Positions 11,972 to 21,899 of a stretch of DNA of 64,000 nt are shown here, one piece after another (the first letter of the stretch is position 1; the number at the start of each line of letters is the position of its first letter). Origin of the DNA: Proteles cristata cristata (taxonomy: Eukaryota > Chordata > Mammalia > Carnivora > Hyaenidae); the NCBI GenBank assembly GCA_017311185.1, contig JAESUZ010002404.1, forward strand, positions 434,001-498,000, given 5' to 3'. Under the pieces are notes generated by a model. The model was given only the letters and a program-made list of their open reading frames with translations, made no database searches and was not told the origin of the DNA. The position numbers and the translations under genes are program-made.

Positions 11972-12036
11972 CAAAATGACCTGAGCTGGGGGTATAGCTC
12001 AGTAGTAGAGCATTTGACTACAAAATGACCTGGACT
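11972..12036 (+). pseudogene. tRNA-Cys 5'-half retropseudogene, tailless, with target-site duplication
   Basis: Bases 11988-12020 (33 nt) read as the 5' part of tRNA-Cys: acceptor strand GGGGGTA, D arm GCTC-AGTAGTA-GAGC, anticodon 5' strand TTTGA, then CT and the first anticodon base. There is no 3' half and no A tail. The fragment is bracketed by 16-base direct repeats, 11972-11987 and 12021-12036, both starting 'caaaatgacctg' and ending 'ct', differing at two positions. This is the hallmark of L1-mediated insertion of a short RNA. It cannot make a tRNA: the anticodon, T arm and B box are absent. The three bases after the fragment still match the anticodon loop, so the exact 3' break is ambiguous by 1-3 nt. 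Confidence 0.88.
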
Positions 12037-12380
12037 AGTTACGCACATTTCTTGAATGCAGTGAACCCAACCACACTGCTTAAAACTTCCTTTTTTCTTA
12101 AAATAAGCTTTTGTGTGCTTAAATTTGCCAATTACTTGGTATTCATAGTCACTGGCTTGGAGGAGAGAGTGCAGAGCATCATATATGTCAGGATTTTATG
12201 GACCAGTCCTGGAAACGGCACATATTCCTACTTACTTGTACTCCTAAAGCCAGAACTCAGTTATGTGCCCTCTCTCTCTCCAGTTTTTCAAAGGAGGCTG
12301 GGAAATGTAGTCTAGCAATATACCAGGCAGAGAAAATTTCTGGGTCATGGGATATGCATATCTGTAGCGTTATTAGATAA
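12037..12380. other. Unique sequence with a possible old-repeat word
   Basis: Contains 'caaaggaggctgggaaatgtagtc' at about 12289-12312, a word common in an old mammalian repeat whose family I cannot name. The 96-codon frame at 12025 is not supported by any domain. Confidence 0.3.
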
Positions 12381-12384
12381 TGTC

Positions 12385-12480
12385 AAAATATTTTCAAAAG
12401 GGTATACCGGTTTTTACTCCCACCATTGTTGGATAAGATTCACCAATGTTTCACATTCTGGCTAATGTGTGATGTTCATC
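12385..12480 (-). mobile_element. Possible old L1 fragment
   Basis: 'ccggtttttactcccaccattgttggataag' followed by 'cacattctggctaatg' resembles the reverse-strand L1 ORF2 end ('..cattcccaccaacagtgtaggag..cacatcctcgcc'). Short and diverged. Confidence 0.4.
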
Positions 12481-12599
12481 TTTGCACTTCCATGATATCT
12501 GGCATAGTCACATCTCCTCTATGACAGCATGTATCACCTTACATGAAATATATTTATCTCCTTTAAGGACTGTACCTCATTGGTGGAAGCTACTCTGTA

Positions 12600-13135
12600 C
12601 TTTTATTGCAAATATACAGCAACTCTGCCCTAAGTATATACCCTAGGTGCATACCCAGCAGAAAGGTGTGGACCCATGCACCAAGAGATGTGTGCAGAAA
12701 TATTCATAGTGAGGCACTTGGGTGGCTCAGTCAGTTGAGGGTCCAACTCTTGATTTCAGTTCAGGTCATAATCCCAGGGTCAGGGGATCAAGCCCCATAT
12801 CAGGCTCCACACTGAGCATGGAGCCTGCTTAAGATTTTTTTCTCTCTCTCTCTCTCTCTTTCTCTCATAAATAATATGAAATAAATTTTTTAAAAATGTT
12901 CATAGCAACATTAAATAGGTAGAACTTGGAAGCGACTTAAAATGTCCATGGAGAGTTAAATGAAATACCATACAATAATGAAAATGAGTGAACTATAGTT
13001 ATACAGAACAACATGGATGAGCTTTCAAAACATAATACTGAGCAAAATGAGTGTATATTGTATGAATACATTTATATAAAGTTTAAAAATGGGCAAATCT
13101 AAATAATAGTGTTTAGAGTTGTGAACTTGGGTGGT
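12600..13135 (+). mobile_element. Old L1 3' region, split by a SINE
   Basis: Before the SINE: 'ccctaagtatataccctaggtgcat', 'gaaatattcatag'. After it: 'catagcaacattaaataggtagaacttggaagcgac', 'gtccatgg.agagttaaatgaaatacc', 'aacaacatggatgagctttcaaaacataat', 'catttatataaagtttaaaaatgggcaaa'. These are ordered forward L1 ORF2-end and 3' UTR landmarks. Coding capacity is lost. Confidence 0.75.
12711..12897 (+). mobile_element. Older carnivoran SINE inside L1
   Basis: Head 'gaggcacttgggtggctcagtcagttgag', body 'cccagggtcaggggatcaagcccc..caggctccacactgagcatggagcctgcttaag', (TC)n tract at 12839-12867 and an A-rich tail. This body dialect ('agcatggagcctgctt') is the older carnivoran form. Direct repeats 'aatattcatag' and 'aatgttcatag' flank it at 12699 and 12896. 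Confidence 0.88.
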
Positions 13136-13479
13136 ATGAGTAGGAAGAAAAGAAAGAAAGCAATGAATGACCATGAAAATCAGGTTACCTGTAGGGGAAA
13201 GGGAGGAAGGAGAAAGGAGGAGGGTCTCATCAGGGAGAATTAGGAAGTCTAATACAGGGCTTAGGGACCAGAGTTAGTTGTAGGACCATTTTAGCTTCAA
13301 AATGCAAAATAGGGTTATTTCTGCATAGCAGGATTATGTTTTTAAATTTCTTCCTTTGTACTTGAATTGATCTTGACAGATTGAGTTTGCTTAAGCAATA
13401 GATTAAAGGAATGATAAGCTTACTTCCAGTGGTTCAAAAGTGTCTTCAATTAAAAATCAGTTAATGTTCCTTCAATTCA

Positions 13480-13935
13480 GTTCCATGCAGTTCCACAATT
13501 ACTAATTTAATAAGCATTTGTTCCCTACTACACACTATGGTAAATGTTAGAAAAACAGAGATGAAAAATACATGAACTATCCTCAAGGATCCTGGGAGAG
13601 GAAAAAACAGTCCACAGACACACTAACTAAAATACACGCAAAATGCCACATTCCAAGACAGAAGTGTAAACAGAAGCCTATATGAACTGTGGAAACAAGA
13701 ACCAGCAACCATGGCAGGGGAGCTCTGGGAAGCTGTCATAGCACGGGAACTCCCGAGCTGTGCCTTGAGAAACACAGAGGTGATGAGTGGAGAGAAGGAA
13801 AGGGCAGATCTGGCAAGTAGAACATCAGGAATAAAGACCTGGAGGGTGTATCACAAGATGGGGACAGGAGGAATGGTGAATGGGTGATAGGGCCCTGAGG
13901 GTTCACAGTGGGTTTGAAGGAGAGGGTGAGGGGGT
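13480..13935 (-). repeat. Ancient interspersed repeat, family uncertain
   Basis: 'taataagcatttgttccctactacacactatggtaaatg' then 'gatgaaaaatacatgaactatcctcaaggatcctgggag', 'gccttgagaaacacagaggtgatgag' and a G-rich end. Same landmark order as the copy at 53455. Confidence 0.4.
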
Positions 13936-15225
13936 GGTAGATGGAAAAGAAGTTTAGACAGGCAGGCTGGGATCAGATCAAGGACTTCAAAAGGCATGCA
14001 AGCAACTTAGGCACTCTCGGATCTCTCTCTCTGCTCCCCTACCCCCAATAACAAGGGGGAGCTCTTGATGCATTTGAATCAGAGAAGCATGACTTGGCCA
14101 TGACTGCTTTAGGAGGATGACTCAAGCAGGAGGCTAGAGAGGAAAACAGAGACAGAGTACCCAAAAGGAAGAAAACCACTCTGGAGGTTGTTACAATGGT
14201 GGGCTCTGCCTTTCTACCCAAAAGAAAACACTTGAAACAAAAATGAAGGTTATGGCCATGAGAATGAAGAGAAAGGAGAGGGCTGACACAATTTATCACT
14301 CAGCTGATGCTGAGTGAGGAGGAGGGAGATCCTGAGGATGGTCTTGGGACCAGTGTGTGTGGCATGGAAACTGCTTCCACTGTGAATGTGCAGGGTGCAC
14401 ACCATCTCTGCTTAAGTTTGTTGTGACTCTGAAGGAGAAGGGAGGGAGCCTCAGGGCTTGAAGTATGTATTCTTCCTAACTTGACAGGATTTTCAGTCTC
14501 CCAACCCCTCTGATCAACTCCAGGTTCCCAAGCAGTATCACATTTTGTTTTGCATGAAAATGATTGAGCAAGCTTATAATGATACTTTAAGAGTATTTCT
14601 GTCCATTGCTGTTCCAGCAGAAGGGACCACAGTTTCCACCTAAATCAAAAGCCCAGTTTGCATACATCTTTCAGGGAGAGAATATCCTGTAGGGAGTTGA
14701 TAAATTGGCCAATCCTCCCCAAGAGAAAGTCCTAGAACCAGCAGCTGGGTAAGTTGAGGCATGGTTGTCCACATTTCCCTGTAACTTTGTTGTGCTCTCC
14801 GAATTTCTCCCATTTCCATATTGTCCGTGAGCCCAAGATCTTGCCTTTGATAAGAAATTTTGTTCACTGAATGTTTAAACTTAACTCCCCAAACTCAGAG
14901 ATTAACTATCACTGTACAAAAAGTTTCCATTAATCACTGCAGATAGTGTGTCACAGAGGACAATGACAAAATCTTCTGGAGGCTCCTGGGCCTTTATCTG
15001 CCACCATCATCTTTTTTTCCTGCCAAATGCAAACGTTTATCTTCCTGCCAGACTGGAATGATTCCCTGGTACCCACAAATTCATCACTGGCTAGCCGATG
15101 GATAAACATATCCTTTACATGAGATTTATTCCACCCCCAACAGTTTCACCCTCCATCTAAACTAGGAAAAGAATGTTTTTACCTTCTTTAGAAAAAAAAA
15201 AAAACGATTCTTTGTGCAGGTGATG
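13936..15225. other. Unique sequence
   Basis: No repeat, RNA gene or coding exon recognised. An A-run lies at about 15192-15204. Confidence 0.4.
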
Positions 15226-15259
15226 GGTGGGGAAGAAATGGAAAGGAGCTTTTTGGATT

Positions 15260-15440
15260 TTTTAAGACTGGGTTTTGATTCTTTCTTGAATCTGAGCAAA
15301 TCTCTTACTATCTAAGAGCCTCAGTTTACTAATTTATAAATTCTAAAAATAATATGCCTGCCTACCCACCCCATGAGGTGGTTGGATCAACTACAAAATC
15401 ACCCGGGAAGACAGTTTGTAAATTGTAAAGTACATATAAA
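15260..15440 (+). repeat. MIR SINE
   Basis: Forward MIR landmarks: 'tgagcaaatctcttacta', 'agagcctcagtttactaatttataaa', 'aataatatgcctgcctacc', 'catgaggtggttggat', 'gtaaattgtaaagtacatataaatg'. Confidence 0.7.
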
Positions 15441-15878
15441 TGTTGTATATTGGAATTATTCACTGATATGGCATGAATTTAGTCTTAAAGGGTAAATGTC
15501 TGTCTTTTTCTAGTCTTTCTGGCTCTTATGCATATACATTTTTCATTATTCTTAAACTATTTACTGGGTGTATTTTATGACAACAGTGTGTTGGAAATAA
15601 GGTTGACAGTGGATATGACAGAATTTATGTCAATTTCAAGATCAAAAAGATTCTAACAGAAGTGAGAAAATAGTATTAACGTCTCCTTAGAAAATAAGCA
15701 TAGCTCAATGTGGAATATACTAAAAGGAGTGATGTACTATATTCCAAAGCCTGGATAGACATTAGATTCACCAGGGGAGACCATGAAAAGTGTATGTTTC
15801 TATCAAGTTAGAGTTTGTGGGAATAGACCCAGAAAGCTGTGCTGTGTGTTCCCTTATGTATTTTAAAACATCTATTTC
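15441..15878. other. Unique AT-rich sequence
   Basis: Nothing recognised on either strand. Confidence 0.4.
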
Positions 15879-15879
15879 T

Positions 15880-16092
15880 TTTTAGAAATGTTTATTTAAT
15901 ATTTTGAGAGAGAGAGAGAGCATGCAAGCAGGAGAGGGTCAGAGAGAGGGAGGGAGAGAGAATCCAAGCAGGTTCTGCACCATTAGCATGGAGCCCGATG
16001 AGTTCATGGCTTGAACTCACAACCATGAAATCATGACCTGAGCCAAAATCAAGAGTCAGACACTTGACTGATTGAGCCTCCCCAGGTGTCCC
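15880..16092 (-). mobile_element. Older carnivoran SINE
   Basis: Reverse strand: (GA)n tract at 15906-15920, 'ggttctgcaccattagcatggagcccgatg', 'gaaatcatgacctgagccaaaatcaagag', head ending 'ccccaggtgtccc'. The 'caaaatcaagagtcagac' form marks the older subfamily. Flanks share 'ttaaaacatct' and 'ttaaacaaccatct', a decayed target duplication. Confidence 0.88.
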
Positions 16093-16369
16093 TTAAACAA
16101 CCATCTAAATCAATTCCTTACTGGAACCACAGTCATAGATGACACTGATACAGGGCTAAAATGAAGAGAGTGCTCAGTGAGGGCTAAAGTGGAGGGGAAG
16201 GGGGCAGTGGTTTTCTGGAGGAGGTGGGAAGAATGATGAGAAGAGCTTGAATCCAAGTCTCTCTTTCCATGGCCTTGACCTGGTTACCTCTGCAGCTCAT
16301 TCAGGATTTGGCAACATTGGCACCTCCTCTGGTGAAAGTTTTCTGATTCCATGAGATGGGGCTAGGAGC

Positions 16370-16562
16370 AAATGTGGGCTCCCACAGTGCTCTGTGTGTA
16401 CTTGAATCCCCACTTCTTGTGCCAAATCACATTTATTTGCTTGCTTCCTTTCTTGTCCTCTAGAATGTACACTTCATGTGAGAGGAGAAAGTGTTTTGTC
16501 TGTATTTGGCATAGTGTCTGGCACAGAGTAAGCATTCAGAAACTCTTCACTGAAAGAATGAA
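16370..16562 (+). repeat. L2 LINE 3' end
   Basis: 'tctagaatgtacacttcatgtgagaggagaaagtgttttgtctgt' then 'ggcatagtgtctggcacagagtaagcattcagaa' and 'ctgaaagaatg'. A standard L2 terminal block. Confidence 0.75.
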
Positions 16563-16734
16563 AGCTGAGGACATTCATTCTAGGCAGGACCAATGGCATA
16601 TGCTAAAATCAGAAAGTGAGGTTGACCTTGATGTGTTTGGGGCATGTGAGGAGGCTGAGGACCATCAGCTGCAGATTAGAGAGGGTAGGACTGGCTTTAT
16701 GGTAAAGCTTTGGACTCATTCCTTTAACAAAACA

Positions 16735-16930
16735 GGCTGAACAGTTACAATGCACCAGGCATTTGCTGATAAGAGAAACACCATCCTCTCCCTGGTGGAA
16801 GAGATAAGTTTGTAAATAAAAAAATTATGCTCCAGGCACTCCTGGAAAATAGTGCAAGGGAAACAGTAGTGAACAAACCAGCATGCTAGAGCAGCCCAGG
16901 GTGGAGATAACAATCACTGTTGAGAGGTAT
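16735..16930 (-). repeat. Ancient interspersed repeat, family uncertain
   Basis: 'gcaccaggcatttgctgataag.gaaacaccatcctctccctggtggaag' followed by a second related word 'ctccaggcactcctggaaaatagtgcaaggg'. Same family as the copy at 4432. Confidence 0.4.
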
Positions 16931-17239
16931 CAGAATAAATATGACTAATGGCAGGCTGTCTGAACCTGCTCCTGATGGAGGAAGAACAGAATTTTATCAG
17001 GCATTGCAAAGTGGGGAAAGGGCAGAAATTGTAGAGCCCTTTCCATCTAAAAATCAGGCTTGCAGCTTAAATCCTCTACCTGTGATCAATCACCTTATAC
17101 TTGAAAACCTTTCGTGATAGAGAGCTTTCTGCTCCAAGGTAGTAGCCTGTTCTGCTTTGAATGATCCATTATTTCAGAGCCTGGATTTGTCAGGCAGACC
17201 ATGGTTATGCTAAGGAGTGCATGTTGCTATGAATGAGAC

Positions 17240-17420
17240 AGTTCTTCTCACCCACCATGCTCCACCTTCACATGTGCACACTGAACTTTCACCAAAGTCT
17301 TGCCCTTAACCTTTGCCAGGGACCATGACTCTCTTGCTCACTGCTGTATATTTAATACTAGCCCACTGGCTGAACCAGAGCACACACCCAATAAAAATGT
17401 GGGGAGTGAATGAATAAATG
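17240..17420 (+). repeat. L2 LINE 3' end
   Basis: 'ccagggaccatgactctcttgctcactgctgtata' then 'agcccactggctgaaccagagcacacacccaataaaaatg..gagtgaatgaataaatg', an L2 3' terminus. Confidence 0.65.
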
Positions 17421-17935
17421 CTAAGGAAAAAGGACAGTGTTCCCAGAACACTTCCAGGCAGTGGCCTGGAACTTTGATGAATGGCAAGTGAAGGTGGGTG
17501 TTATGACATGGATCAAGGAAGCCTTAAGTCATGAGCACTGAGGTTTAGATACCTCTTGTCCCCATCATCTTTCTTAAAACTGCCCATTATTTCATGCCTT
17601 GGTCAAACCAGAAATGCAGAAGGGTAGGTGACACAATATGACAGAGGCAGGCGAGAACCTAACCAGAGTTAATGAGCATCTCATGGTAGCTTATTCCAGT
17701 TTCTCAACTCTCTGTAGGGTTTTCACATAATTGTATCCAAAGAGCAAACCTCTGTTGTTCTGTATGTAATGGCTAGGGGATAGCTGGGATAGCTGAATAA
17801 AAATGAATAGCTCTTGAAATTGAGTATATGTTCTAGTTGGGAACTGTGCATGACTGGTGATGTCAGAACACAGACCACTGTAAAATAATCACAGGAGATG
17901 TGGTTATGCAGCCTGGCTGATGGTGGAAGGGGAGG
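17421..17935. other. Unique sequence
   Basis: Nothing recognised. An 89-codon reverse frame at 17723-17992 has no domain and overlaps the next MIR. Confidence 0.4.
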
Positions 17936-17944
17936 TAAACTGGG

Positions 17945-18075
17945 GGACAGAGATCTGGGTTCTTTCAGGCTTGCCCCTGATTTGATTAGCAATCGTGGGT
18001 AAGACAGTAAGTACCTCTCTGGTACTTAGTTTACTCATTGAAGTGAGGGAATTAACTTAGTTTCATAAAATGGAG
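17945..18075 (+). repeat. MIR fragment
   Basis: 'gatctgggttctttcaggcttgcccctgatttg', 'cgtgggtaagacagtaagtacctctctggtacttagtttactcattg', in the order of a forward MIR. Confidence 0.65.
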
Positions 18076-18510
18076 TGTACTGAAAGACACAGTCACTGAG
18101 GTGTTTTTTCTTTTTTTAAGTTTTCATTTAAATTCCTGTTAGTTAGTCTGCTGTGTAATATTAGCTTCCAGTGTACAACACAGTCATTCAACACTTCCAA
18201 ACACCCTGAGCTCATCAGGACTAGTGCACTCCTTAATCCCCATCTATTTAACCCATTCCCTCACCCCTTTCACTCTGGTACCAATCGGTTTGTTCTCTAT
18301 AGTTAAGAGTCTGTTCCTCAGTTTACCTCTTGCTCTTTTTTCCTTCATTTGTTTTGTTTTAAATTCCATATATGAATGACATCATGTGGTATTTTTCTTA
18401 CTCTGACTTACTTTGCTTGGCATGATACTCTTTAGCTCTACCCATGTCATTGCAAATGGCAAGATTTCATTCTTTTTTATAGCAGAGTAATATTCCACTG
18501 TATATATATA

Positions 18511-18756
18511 CCACCTCTTCTTCTTTTTTTTTTTTCAAATGTTTTATTTATTTCTAGGAGAGAGAGAGAGACAGTGTGAGCAGGGGAGGGTCAGAGAGAG
18601 AGGGAGTCACAGACTGAAAGAGGCTCCAGGCTCTGAGCTGGCAGTCAGCACAGAGCCCGATGCGGGTCCCGAACCCACGAACCGCGAGATCATGACCTAA
18701 GCAAAAGTTGGACGCTTAACCGACTAAGCCACCCAGGCGCTCCCCACGTCTTCTTT
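18511..18756 (-). mobile_element. Felid SINE in the L1, 'gctggcagtcagcac' subfamily
   Basis: Element at about 18524-18742. Intact-looking reverse-strand head 'gacgcttaaccgactaagccacccaggcgc', B-box complement near 'gaacccacgaacc', and the young 'atttatttctaggagagagag' start. Target duplication 'ccac.tcttctt' at 18511 and 18744. Confidence 0.93.
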
Positions 18757-19740
18757 ATCCATGCATCAGTTGATGGACACTGAACTCATTCTATAATTTG
18801 GCTATTAAGATAATGCTACTGTAAACATTGAGGTCTATGTATCCTTTTCAAGAAGTATTTTTTTACATTTTGGGTAAATACCTAGTAGTGCAATTGCTAG
18901 ATCTTAGGGTAGTTCTATATTAACTTTTTGAGGAGCTTCCACATTGTTTTCCAGAGTGGCTGCACCAGTTTGCATTTCCACCTTTTCCTCCACATCCTCA
19001 CCAACACCTGTTGTTTCTTGTATTGTTGATTTTAACCATTCTGACAAGAGTGAGGTGATAGCTCATTGCAGTTTGATTTGCATTTCCATGAGGATTAGTG
19101 ATATCCTAATCACTAATTTAGCCCGTTTCATGTGTCTGTTAGATATCTGAGGTCTTCTTTGGAAAAATGTCTATTCATGTCTTCTGACCATTTTTAATTG
19201 GATTATTTTTTTTTTGGGTGTTGAGTTGTATACATTCTCATATATTCTGGATACTAATCCTTTATCAGATATGCCATTTTCACACATCTTCTCCCATCTT
19301 GTAGGCTGCCCTTTAGTTTTATTGATTGTTTTCTTTACTGTGGAGGAGCTTTTTGACTTAATGAAGTCCCAGTAGTACATTTTTGCTTTTGTTACCTTGC
19401 CTCAGGAGACATATCTAGGAAAAAGTTGCTATGGCCAATGTCAAAGAAGTTATGATGTTCCTTTCTAGAATTTTTATTCCAGGTCTTACATGTAAATCTT
19501 TAATACAATTTGTATTTATTTTTGTGTATGCTGTAATAAAGTGGTCCAGTTTCATTCTTTTGCATGTTGCTGTCCAGTTTTCCCAACACCATTTGTTGAA
19601 GAGACTGTTGTTTTTCTATTGGATATTCTGTCTTGCTTTGTTGAAGATTAATTGATTGTATAGTTGTGGGTTAATTTCTGGGTTATCTATTCTGTTTCAT
19701 TGATCTCTGTGTCTATTTTTGTGCCATTACCACTCTGTTT

Positions 19741-19978
19741 TGACTACTACAGCATTTAAATAAAATTTTTTATTTTTTTATTTTTGAGAGACAGAATCTG
19801 AACAGGGAGTGGCGGAGATAGAGGGAAACACAGAATCTGAAGCAGTCTCCAGATTCTGAGCTGTCAGCACAGAGCTTGATGCAGGACCCAAGCTCAGATG
19901 CTGTGAGATCATGACCTGAGCCAAAGTTGGACACTTAACTGATTGAACCACCCAGGTGCCTCTGATTACTACAGCTTT
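19741..19978 (-). mobile_element. Felid SINE in the L1, 'gctgtcagcac' subfamily
   Basis: Element at about 19757-19961: 'gagagacagaatctgaacaggg', 'ctgagctgtcagcacagagcttgatg', 'gagatcatgacctgagccaaagttgg', head 'ccacccaggtgcct'. Target duplication 'tga(c/t)tactacagc' at 19741 and 19963 lies in the L1, so the SINE is younger than the L1. Confidence 0.92.
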
Positions 19979-21260
19979 GTAATGTAACTTGAAGTTTGGA
20001 ATTGTGAGGTCTTCAGCTTTTATTTTCTTTTTTTCAAGATTCCTTTGGTTCTTCAAGGTCTTTAGTGGTTACATACAAATTTTAGGATTGTTTGTTCTAG
20101 CTATCAACAGCAAAATGCTGTTGGTATTTTGTTGGTATTATATTAAGTGTGTAAATTGCTTTTAGGTAGTATAGACATTTTAACAATATTTGCACATGGT
20201 AGATTCTTCAGAATAGATTATATATTAGGTCACAAATCAGGCCTCAACAAATACAAAAGGATTACAATCAAATCATGCACATTTTCTGACCATGATGCTA
20301 TGCAACTAGAAGTTTACCACAAGAAAAAATCTGGAGAGACCACAAACACATAGAGGTTAAGCAACATGCTACTAAACAATGAATGGGTCAACTAGGAAAT
20401 CAAGAAAGAAATTAAAAGTGCATGGAAACAAATGAAAATGAAAACAGAATGTTTCAAAATCTTTGGTGTGCATCAAAACTGGTTTTGGGAGAGAAGTATA
20501 CAGTAATATAGGTCTACCTCAAAAAGCAAGAAAAATATCAAGTAAACAACCTAACCTTACACCAAAGGAGCTAGAAAAAGAACAACAAATGAAGCCTAAA
20601 GCTAGCGGAAGAAGGAAAATAATAAAGACTAGACAAGGAATAAATGAATAGAAGCCAAAAAACAATAGAACAGATTAATGAAACCAGGAGCTGGTTCTTT
20701 GAAAAAATTAATATAATTGATACACCTCTAGCCAGACTTATCTAAAAAAGAAGAAAAAGGATCCAAATAAATACAGTTACAAATGAGAGATCACAACCAA
20801 CTCCACAGAAATGCAAACAATTAAAAAGAGACTATTATTTTAAAAAATGCCAACAAATTGGACAACCTAGAAGAAATGGGTACATTTCTAGAAACATATA
20901 AACTACCAAACTGAAATGAAGAAATAGAAAACTTGAGCAAACTAATAACCAGCAAAGAAAATGAATCAGTAATCTAAAAACTCCCACCAAACCAAAGTTC
21001 AGGACCAGATGGGTTCAGGTAAATTCTACCAAACATTTAAAGAAAAGCTAATACCTATTTTTCTCAACTATTCCAAGAAATAGAATAGGAAGGAAAACTT
21101 CCAAATTCATTCTATATGGCCAGTATTACCCTGATACCAAAATTAGATTAAAACGCCACTATAAAAGAGAACTACATTCCAATAACCCTAATGAACATGG
21201 ATGCAAAAATTCTCAATAAAATTTTAGCAAATGCAATCTAACAATATGGTAAGGTGTTTT

Positions 21261-21640
21261 AAAAAGAGAAATGATATCGGTCTTAAGTCACTCCAGTAAT
21301 TGTGTGAAGTGGGTCAGATTGTGTGAGGAGGTGTTTCTTACTGCTGAGGTAAGTCATGTGCTGTGTAAATTTTTTTCTGGAATTATTACTTGTAGGATTT
21401 TTTTTTTGTCTTCTACCTACATTTTATGATCCTATTATTCTCAAAATGTTTCAACTTAATTTTAAAAGCTCATTTAAATATTATTAGCCACATGGTCAAA
21501 CTCATTGGGTATTTTATAGCCTATTAATCCATTTATTTTCTGGATCCCTTTGTTCTGGGACCCTTTGTCTTTCTAATACAGTCTAGACTGGGAGCTCTCC
21601 AGGCACACATGACAGCTGTCATCCTGGGACTTCCCTTCAC
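21261..21640. other. Unique sequence
   Basis: Nothing recognised before the microsatellite. Confidence 0.4.
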
Positions 21641-21641
21641 T

Positions 21642-21718
21642 GATCTATCTATCTATCTATCTGTCATCTATCTATCTATCTCTCTTATTTCTGGAATCTA
21701 TCTATCTATCTATCTATC

Positions 21719-21768
<50 letters not shown>

Positions 21769-21817
21769 GTATCTATCTATCTATCTGGGATATATCTATA
21801 TATCCCAGAAATAGGAG

Positions 21818-21864
<47 letters not shown>

Positions 21865-21896
21865 TCATGAATATATATATATATATATATATATAT
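21642..21896. repeat. Compound TATC / GATA / AT microsatellite with dyad symmetry
   Basis: (CTAT)n blocks at 21642-21784 flip to (GATA)n at 21816-21864, followed by (AT)n at 21870-21896. At the flip a perfect 10-bp hairpin lies at 21785-21808 (arm ctgggatata, loop tcta). A further arm pair, 21681-21694 with 21805-21818, matches at 13 of 14 positions. The whole block is an imperfect palindrome of roughly 220 bp, which could extrude a cruciform and is likely to vary in length. Confidence 0.95.
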
Positions 21897-21899
21897 TCT

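Larger units (their letters stand above)
18099..21260 (-). mobile_element. L1 insertion with inverted 5' part (twin priming)
   Basis: Bases 18108 to about 20195 are L1 on the reverse strand, from the T-rich 3' end (18110-18117) through the 3' UTR and the C-terminal half of ORF2. From about 20195 to 21251 the strand flips: forward-strand ORF2 covering the end of the endonuclease region ('IDYILGHKSGLNKYK' at about 20214) and the start of the RT domain, ending near 'NMDAKILNKILANAI'. The RT segment between the two parts is missing. The unit is flanked by 'aggtgtttt' at 18099-18107 and 21252-21260, so both orientations belong to one insertion. ORF2 is broken by stops in both parts. Two later SINEs interrupt it. 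Confidence 0.85.

Noticed and set aside
11988..12020. A functional tRNA-Cys gene
   Set aside because: Only the 5' 33 nt exist; the anticodon, T arm, B box and 3' acceptor strand are missing.
16372..16740. 122-codon forward frame
   Set aside because: Its first half is an L2 LINE 3' end; no protein family recognised.
21609..21827. Frame encoding a Tyr-Leu-Ser-Ile repeat protein
   Set aside because: Produced only by translation of the TATC microsatellite.
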